Shown here in pieces: positions 1 to 4,000 of a stretch of 5,209 nt of DNA. The translations under genes were made by a program, and so were the position numbers. The notes below the pieces were generated by a model. It searched no databases. It was given only the letters and a program-made list of their open reading frames with translations, and was not told the DNA's origin. Source of the stretch: Betaproteobacteria bacterium (lineage in GTDB: Bacteria > Pseudomonadota > Gammaproteobacteria > Burkholderiales > SG8-39); contig JAFARH010000287.1 in assembly GCA_019245555.1 (NCBI GenBank), forward strand, positions 1-5,209. The letters are read 5' to 3'. How positions within the stretch are numbered: position 1 is the first letter of the stretch; each line of letters opens with the position of its first letter.

Positions 1-1
1 G

Positions 2-991
2 GTGAAGCGCTCGTCCGATGTCGCACAGGTCGCGCAGAAACTGATCGAGCAGGTGGCGCAGCCGGTGATGATCGACGGCCGCGAGCTCGCCGTGACCTGC
101 TCGGTGGGCATCGCGGTGTATCCCGACGACGGCGGCGACGCGGAGACGCTGATCCGCAACGCCGATGCGGCGATGTACCACGCCAAGGAGCTCGGCCGCG
201 CCAACTACCAGTTCTTCACCGAGCAGATGAACCAGGCGGCCTCGCGGCGCCTCGCGCTCGAGGCGGACCTGCGCCGGGCGATCGGTCGCGACGAGCTGCG
301 CGTGCACTACCAGCGCATCGTCGACTCAACCGGAAAGCTGACCGGCCATGAAGCGCTCGTGCGCTGGCAGCATCCCGAGCGCGGGCTCGTACCGCCGCTC
401 GAGTTCATACAGATCGCGGAAGAGTCCGGGCTCATCCTCAAGATCGGCGAATGGGTGCTGCGCGAGGCCTGCCGCTGGGCCCACAGCCTCGGGCGCGAGC
501 TGCAGATTGCCGTGAACCTGTCGCCCCGCCAATTCAACGATGCCAAGCTGGCCCAGATGGTGGCGCAGGCGCTGAAGACCTCAGGCCTGCCGCCGAGGCT
601 CCTCGAGCTGGAGATCACCGAATCGCTGGCGATGAGCCACACTGACATTACGCTAACGACGCTCAGGCGCCTGAAGAAGATCGGCGTGTCGATCGCGATC
701 GACGACTTCGGCACCGGCTACTCGAGCCTCGCGTACCTGAAGCGCTTCCCGGTCGACAAGGTGAAGATCGATCGCACCTTCGTCGCCGAAATCCCCGGCG
801 ACCGCGAGCACGGCGCCATCGTCCAGGCCATCGTCGCGCTCGCCCATGCGCTCGATATCGAGGTGATCGCCGAAGGCGTGGAGAACGAGAAGCAACTCGA
901 GTACTTGAAACGCTGCGGCTGCGACTACGTCCAGGGCTACCTCATCGGCCGCCCCGCCGATGCCGAGACGGCCGCAAAGGACTCGCTGTAA
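2..991 (+). CDS. GGDEF-EAL domain protein, C-terminal part (c-di-GMP phosphodiesterase), 5'-truncated
   Basis: This is the last 329 codons of a longer gene that begins left of the window. The GTG at base 2 is an internal valine codon, not a start. Residues 1-72 are the end of a GGDEF domain (SVGIAVYP at 34-41, then the usual NAD-AMY-AK-GR run); the GGDEF signature itself is outside, so cyclase activity cannot be judged. After a helical linker, residues 95-320 form a full EAL domain. The family's metal- and substrate-binding residues are all present: E117 of EALVRW, N172 of NLSPRQF, E204 of ELEITES, D234-D235 of DDFGTGYSSL, K255 of VKID, E291 of AEGVE and Q311 of QGYLIGRP. It should therefore hydrolyse cyclic di-GMP to pGpG. 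Any sensor or membrane part is upstream and unseen. The TAA stop is adjacent to the secreted hydrolase frame, suggesting co-transcription. Confidence 0.95.
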   Translation: MKRSSDVAQVAQKLIEQVAQPVMIDGRELAVTCSVGIAVYPDDGGDAETLIRNADAAMYHAKELGRANYQFFTEQMNQAASRRLALEADLRRAIGRDELRVHYQRIVDSTGKLTGHEALVRWQHPERGLVPPLEFIQIAEESGLILKIGEWVLREACRWAHSLGRELQIAVNLSPRQFNDAKLAQMVAQALKTSGLPPRLLELEITESLAMSHTDITLTTLRRLKKIGVSIAIDDFGTGYSSLAYLKRFPVDKVKIDRTFVAEIPGDREHGAIVQAIVALAHALDIEVIAEGVENEKQLEYLKRCGCDYVQGYLIGRPADAETAAKDSL

Positions 992-1032
992 GGACCTTCG
1001 CTCTTGCACTTGCCCTGTGGGCGCAGAGTACC
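988..1032 (+). other. Signal-peptide-coding extension of the hydrolase without a standard start codon
   Basis: In frame with the hydrolase, bases 988-1032 read V-R-T-F followed by an Ala/Leu-rich core with W and Q, ending T-L-A before G-E-E. This is a typical short signal peptide with a basic first segment and small residues at -3 and -1. Codon 988-990 is GTA, seven bases after an AAAGG (976-980) that would be a good ribosome binding site. If base 990 were G, it would read GTG and the upstream stop would change from TAA to TGA, still a stop, giving a GTGA overlap. Either initiation is non-standard (GTA 988 or CTG 1015) or the base is a mutation or sequencing error. Confidence 0.6.
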
Positions 1033-1692
1033 TTGGCCGGCGAAGAGCTGATCTCCACCGCGGTGCAGGCGACCGGCGAGCAGGTCCCCTACATCCTCAA
1101 CTCGGCGAACGCGACGCCGCGCTACGTCGTGATCCTTTTCCCCGGCGGCACAGGGAACGTCGATCCGCGCATGCGCGATGGGGTGCTCGTCTACGGCTTT
1201 CAGGGAAACTTCCTCGTGCGCGCGCGGCCCTTCATCGTCGACGACGAGTTCGCTACCGTGACGACCAACAGCTCCGATAGCGAGGCGCGCATCCAGGCCG
1301 TGCTCGACGACCTCAAGCGACGCTTTCCGCGGGCGTTGGTGTACCTCATGGGGACGAGCAACGGCACGGCGTCGACGATGAAGCTCGCGCCCTATTTGTC
1401 CGAGCGCATCGCCGGCGTGATCCACACCTCCTCGCGCAGCGAGATCTATAGCTTTGACTCGCGGCAATACAAGAACCGCCAGCTGATCGTTCACCACAAG
1501 CGCGACGTCTGCCGCGGGACGCCTTATTTCGCCGCGGAGGATTCTCACAAGAGATACGGCACGGATTTCATCCCGATGGACGGTGGCATTTCGGTGGGCC
1601 ACCCGTGCGAAGCGTTCGCCTACCACGGCTACAATGGCATCGAGCGCGAGACTATCGACGCCATCAAGAAATGGATCCGGCACGGAGGTTGA
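1033..1692 (+). CDS. Secreted alpha/beta-hydrolase-fold protein (start uncertain)
   Basis: From TTG 1033 the protein has 219 residues. It shows the layout of a serine alpha/beta hydrolase: a strand plus oxyanion-loop motif LFPGGTG (35-41), a nucleophile elbow G-T-S-N-G (107-111, Ser109), a likely acid Asp158 in HHKRDVC, and a likely catalytic His198 in YHGYNGIE. Cys160 and Cys192 lie close to the acid and histidine segments and could form a disulfide, which fits an exported protein. I cannot name a substrate; esterase or peptidase activity is only a possibility. The same frame stays open upstream and encodes a hydrophobic stretch ending STLAG (991-1038), a convincing Sec signal peptide, but no ATG, GTG or TTG precedes it. 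TTG 1033 is the only standard start and would discard the signal peptide. The 3' end overlaps the OmpA-family gene, so the two are probably translated together. Confidence 0.82.
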   Translation: MAGEELISTAVQATGEQVPYILNSANATPRYVVILFPGGTGNVDPRMRDGVLVYGFQGNFLVRARPFIVDDEFATVTTNSSDSEARIQAVLDDLKRRFPRALVYLMGTSNGTASTMKLAPYLSERIAGVIHTSSRSEIYSFDSRQYKNRQLIVHHKRDVCRGTPYFAAEDSHKRYGTDFIPMDGGISVGHPCEAFAYHGYNGIERETIDAIKKWIRHGG

Positions 1693-2585
1693 TCAACTGG
1701 GCTGTGGCCGCGATGCTCTTCATGAGCATCGGCTTGGCGTGCGCGCAAGGCCGCGGCGCGACCGCCGCGCAAGCTCGCTCGTACATCCTTACCGCATTCA
1801 TGACGCAGTCGGCGCCCGCCATCCTGAGCGACCGTGTGCGCGTCGGCGCCGAGCTCGAGCAGAAGCTGGGTCTCGCGCCTGGCGCGGACAGCGCCAAGGT
1901 GTACGAGGCGCTCGTCAAGCTCACGGACAACAAATCGCTCGACGTGCGCCGAGCGACGCCTGAAGAGCTCGCGGGCTACGGTGCGCGCCCGGACCTGCGG
2001 ACGGACTTGCCGGTCTACACGCTCCTGGTGGACGACCAGAAACTTCTTCTGCAGTACGACCTCGAGGCGAACAACGTGCCGTTCGTCGGCCAATTGGGCG
2101 TTGCACCGCCTCGGCCAGCAACCGCCGCGGCTCCAGCGCCAACCCCGGCACCCGCGCCCGTGATCCGCGAGGTGCGCCACGAGCCGGAACCAAAGAGGCC
2201 GGCCATCGTCACGCTGGTGTGGAATACCGAACAGTTCGACTACAAGAAGGCGAACCTAACGCCCGCGATCCGCGCGAAGCTCGACAGCGATGTCGTGCCG
2301 AAGCTCAAGGATTTCTCGGACGTGCGATATCTCAATATCAGCGGGCACACGGACAACATTGGCTCGGCAGCCTACAACCAGCAGCTCTCCGAGCGCCGCG
2401 CGAATGCCGTGCGCAGCTACCTCGTCTCACACGGCGCCGAGGCGTCGAAGATCGAGATCTATGGCTTCGGCAAGACCGTGCCGGCGAAGTCGTGTCCGGG
2501 CGAGGGTAAGGGCCGGGAGCGGAAAGAATGCCTCGCGCCTAATCGCCGGGTACAGATCGAAATCCAGGGCACCCTCAAGAACTAG
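1671..2585 (+). CDS. Exported OmpA-family peptidoglycan-binding protein
   Basis: The 304-residue protein from ATG 1671 has a Sec signal peptide: MDPARR, then a hydrophobic core to about residue 23, with cleavage likely after ACA (23-25). Residues 27-142 form an alpha/beta region I do not recognise. A Pro/Ala-rich linker follows (about 145-163), then an OmpA/MotB C-terminal domain (about 185-299). This domain keeps GHTDNIG (225-231) with Asp228, LSERRANAV (239-247) with Arg243, and NRRVQIEI (291-298). Asp228 and Arg243 have the same 15-residue spacing as the diaminopimelate-binding Asp271/Arg286 of E. coli OmpA. Cys275 and Cys287 match the spacing of the OmpA Cys290-Cys302 disulfide. There is no lipobox and no beta-barrel, so it is probably a periplasmic peptidoglycan-anchored protein. 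The start is uncertain: ATG 1671 gives the best signal peptide and overlaps the hydrolase by 22 bp. TTG 1689 makes a TTGA overlap but sits directly against GGAGG (1684-1688). GTG 1704 is also possible. Confidence 0.9.
   Translation: MDPARRLINWAVAAMLFMSIGLACAQGRGATAAQARSYILTAFMTQSAPAILSDRVRVGAELEQKLGLAPGADSAKVYEALVKLTDNKSLDVRRATPEELAGYGARPDLRTDLPVYTLLVDDQKLLLQYDLEANNVPFVGQLGVAPPRPATAAAPAPTPAPAPVIREVRHEPEPKRPAIVTLVWNTEQFDYKKANLTPAIRAKLDSDVVPKLKDFSDVRYLNISGHTDNIGSAAYNQQLSERRANAVRSYLVSHGAEASKIEIYGFGKTVPAKSCPGEGKGRERKECLAPNRRVQIEIQGTLKN
2582..2585. other. CTAG shared by two convergent stop codons
   Basis: The plus-strand OmpA-family gene ends with TAG at 2583-2585, and the minus-strand HEAT/TPR gene ends with TAG at 2584-2582. 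The palindrome CTAG therefore supplies both stops, and the genes overlap tail to tail by 4 bp with no space for a separate terminator. Confidence 0.9.
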
Positions 2586-3241
2586 ATCTGCACTCCGCGC
2601 CGCTCCTTGCGGAGCGACTCGATCCGCTTGATGTTCAACTCGACGCCGACCATGTTGGGGTTGACGTCGAGCGCCTTGCGGAACCACGCGAGCGACTGGT
2701 CGTATTGCTCGAGCTGGAAATAGATCTGCCCAAGACCCGAGAGCGCGCCGAAATGTCCAGGGTTGCGCTTCAACACCTGATCGCAGTCGGCGATCGACTT
2801 CTCGTATTCGCCGGCGAGGTAGTAGACCGTGGCGCGCTTGTTCCAGCCTTCGGCGAAGTCGGGCTTGCGCTTCACGATTTCCGAGAAGGTGGTGATAGCG
2901 GCCGCGAGCTTGCCAGTCTCCATCTCGTCTATGCCGCGCGCCATGAGCGCGTCGGTTGCCTTGTCGCCCGAGCGCGTCCATAGCGCCCATAGTCCCTGCT
3001 CGGCGTAGTCGCGCACGGTGGGGTCCTCATCGCGTAGTCGCTCGTGCAGCCGAGGCGCGTCGGACATCGTGCCGTAATCTGCAAGCCAGGCGATAGCTTC
3101 CAGCCTTATCGCCACTTCCGGGTTGGAGAGCGCGGAGATCGCTTCCGTGTGGGACTTCGGCGGCGCGGGGAATGCGCATGGCAAGGCGAGTGTTAGCGCA
3201 CTGGCAAGGAGTACGATGCGTATTCTTGAAAGGGGAACCAT
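2582..3241 (-). CDS. Exported HEAT-like/TPR repeat protein
   Basis: This encodes 219 residues from the ATG at 3241-3239. The N-terminus MVPLSRIRI plus a Leu/Ala-rich core (about 9-26) is a signal peptide, with cleavage probably near FPA (24-26). Residues 33-90 look like two HEAT-type helical pairs (ISALSNPEVAIRLEAI; RDEDPTVRDYAEQGL). Residues 97-198 contain three tetratricopeptide repeats in register, recognisable by the W/Y-A-G-Y-A-P pattern (KPDFAEGW; AGEYEKSIADCDQVL; LEQYDQSLAWFRKAL-VNP). Such scaffolds bind proteins; the partner is unknown, and the location should be periplasmic. An earlier ATG at 3259 is possible (MTSTVF in front), but the n-region starting at 3241 is cleaner. No strong Shine-Dalgarno sequence is seen for either. 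Its stop overlaps the OmpA gene's stop, and its start overlaps that of the next TPR gene. Confidence 0.87.
   Translation of the reverse strand: MVPLSRIRIVLLASALTLALPCAFPAPPKSHTEAISALSNPEVAIRLEAIAWLADYGTMSDAPRLHERLRDEDPTVRDYAEQGLWALWTRSGDKATDALMARGIDEMETGKLAAAITTFSEIVKRKPDFAEGWNKRATVYYLAGEYEKSIADCDQVLKRNPGHFGALSGLGQIYFQLEQYDQSLAWFRKALDVNPNMVGVELNIKRIESLRKERRGVQI
2601..2616. other. Short GC-rich hairpin just past the OmpA gene
   Basis: CGCTCC (2601-2606) and GGAGCG (2611-2616) form a 6-bp perfect stem around a TTGC loop, 15 bases after the OmpA-family stop and inside the last codons of the HEAT/TPR gene. No T-run follows on either strand, so it is not a classical intrinsic terminator. It may slow polymerase, protect the mRNA end, or be a by-product of the Arg-rich coding sequence. 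Confidence 0.3.
3229..3235 (+). promoter_or_regulatory. Ribosome binding site of the small TPR gene
   Basis: AAAGGGG lies four bases before the ATG at 3240, a good Shine-Dalgarno match that decides this start over the in-frame ATGs at 3123 and 3216. It lies within codons 3-5 of the divergent HEAT/TPR gene on the other strand. Confidence 0.75.
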
Positions 3242-3242
3242 G
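3239..3242. other. CATG shared by two divergent start codons
   Basis: The palindrome CATG contains ATG 3240-3242 for the plus-strand TPR gene and ATG 3241-3239 for the minus-strand HEAT/TPR gene. The genes overlap head to head by two bases, so the 5' regulatory region of each is in the coding sequence of the other. Confidence 0.75.
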
Positions 3243-3701
3243 AAAACCGTACTGGTCATCTTAGCGCTCGCCGTCTCGGCCAACGCGGCATTTGCCGCCG
3301 ACACGCCCGGATCATCGGCCCGTTCCGACCCGATGATGGACAAGTATCACGCAGCGGTCGACCAGAAGGACTGGAAGACTGCCGCTACGACAATGCAGGC
3401 CGCGATCACCAAGGATCCCAACAACCCCGATTACCACAGCCTCTATGCGTACTCGCTGCGCAAGGGCGGCACGCCTGACATGGACCTCGTGTTCAAGCAT
3501 TACAACGAGGCGCTGCGCCTCGACCCGAAGCATCGCGGCGCGCACGAATACCTCGGCGAGGCCTACCTGATGGTCGGCAACGTCGCCAAGGCGAAAGAAG
3601 AGCTCGGGGCGCTCGACAAGCTCTGTTTCTTCGGCTGCAGCGAGTACAACGAGCTGAAGAGCTCGATCGCCGCGCACGAGGCGAAGACCGCCAAGCAGTA
3701 G
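3240..3701 (+). CDS. Small exported TPR protein with CxxxC motif
   Basis: The 153-residue protein begins with a clear Sec signal peptide, MKTVLVILALAV, with cleavage expected after AFA (17-19). The mature part is almost entirely tetratricopeptide repeats: about 33-64 (KYHAAVDQKDWKTAA), 66-100 (a TPR with a small insertion, SLYAYSLRKGG, then FKHYNEALRLDP), and 101-128 (AHEYLGEAYLMVGNVAKAKEEL). The third repeat runs into LCFFGCSEYNELK (128-140), where Cys129 and Cys133 are the only cysteines. I recall similar Cys-F-x-x-C-x-E-Y-x-x-L endings in small proteobacterial TPR proteins of unknown role, but I cannot confirm this here. The motif could be a redox disulfide or a metal or haem contact. The product is probably periplasmic. 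It is divergent from another exported TPR protein, which suggests but does not prove a shared task. Confidence 0.9.
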   Translation: MKTVLVILALAVSANAAFAADTPGSSARSDPMMDKYHAAVDQKDWKTAATTMQAAITKDPNNPDYHSLYAYSLRKGGTPDMDLVFKHYNEALRLDPKHRGAHEYLGEAYLMVGNVAKAKEELGALDKLCFFGCSEYNELKSSIAAHEAKTAKQ

Positions 3702-3723
3702 CAGTCAGCGACCGAGCTTGGCG
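3689..3723. terminator. Inverted repeat across convergent stops, possible bidirectional terminator
   Basis: CGCCAAGC (3689-3696) and GCTTGGCG (3716-3723) are an 8-bp perfect inverted repeat with a 19-base loop. The loop holds the TAG stop of the small TPR gene and the TGA stop of the DUF1992 gene. The position suits a shared terminator, but there is no T-run on either strand and the loop is long. Both arms also encode Ala-Lys at the two C-termini, so chance is a real alternative. Confidence 0.35.
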
Positions 3724-3998
3724 ACCGCCAGCTCGTAGTAACGCGCTTCGATCCGCTTCTCGAGGAGCACGAGCTTCTTTCGTGCCCTCGCGCGCTCTGC
3801 GGTCTCCTCCGCGGCCATGTCCGCATCGCTCATGCCGGCATTCTTGAGGATGCGATAAGCAAGCCGCAGCTCCTCGGGCAGCGAGGGATCGAGGTCGTCG
3901 AGATCGAGCGGCTGTCCGGCGCCGGGCAAGTGGTCGAACTCGCCGCGCTCGATCGCTTCCGCGATCTTGCGTTCCGCGATGATCTCGAGCGCAAGCAT
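3705..3998 (-). CDS. DUF1992 (DnaJ-C28-like conserved domain) protein
   Basis: This 97-residue protein, starting at the ATG at 3998-3996, is essentially one DUF1992 domain, the conserved region of the DnaJ homologue subfamily C member 28 group. Family hallmarks are visible in order: an amphipathic start AERKIAEAIERGEFD (8-22), LPGAGQPL (24-31), an acidic turn DLDDLDP (32-38), PEELRLAYRILKNAG (41-55), then a charged helix rich in Arg, Lys and Glu (64-84). It has no signal peptide, membrane segment or J domain (no HPD), so it should be cytoplasmic; its biochemical role is unknown. The start overlaps the GGT-like gene's stop by one base (TGATG), implying translational coupling. Only a weak GGA precedes it. 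The same frame remains open much further upstream, but that part is antisense-like noise in the GGT gene. Confidence 0.92.
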   Translation of the reverse strand: MLALEIIAERKIAEAIERGEFDHLPGAGQPLDLDDLDPSLPEELRLAYRILKNAGMSDADMAAEETAERARARKKLVLLEKRIEARYYELAVAKLGR

Positions 3999-4000
3999 CA
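3996..4000 (-). other. TGATG stop/start overlap
   Basis: On the minus strand, the TGA of the GGT-like gene (4000-3998) shares its last base with the ATG of the DUF1992 gene (3998-3996). This arrangement is typical of translational coupling or re-initiation and agrees with the weak ribosome binding site of the downstream gene. Confidence 0.85.

Noticed and set aside
937..1683. A 248-codon open frame on the minus strand opposite the hydrolase
   Set aside because: It is the antisense of a gene with clear hydrolase motifs; the translation is Arg/Val/Asp/His-rich without domain features, as expected from GC-biased third positions.
3123..3239. N-terminal extension of the small TPR protein from ATG 3123 or 3216
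   Set aside because: It would bury the signal peptide inside the protein, and a good AAAGGGG site precedes ATG 3240.
3193..3263. Promoter-like hexamers (TACGAT at 3212, TATTCT at 3221 on +; TAAGAT at 3263-3258 on -)
   Set aside because: No partner -35 element at a proper 16-18 base spacing could be found for any of them, so I do not call promoters.
3242..3343. N-terminal extension of the HEAT/TPR protein from ATG 3343
   Set aside because: The extra residues are antisense of the small TPR gene's signal peptide and would displace this protein's own signal peptide. ATG 3259 remains possible.
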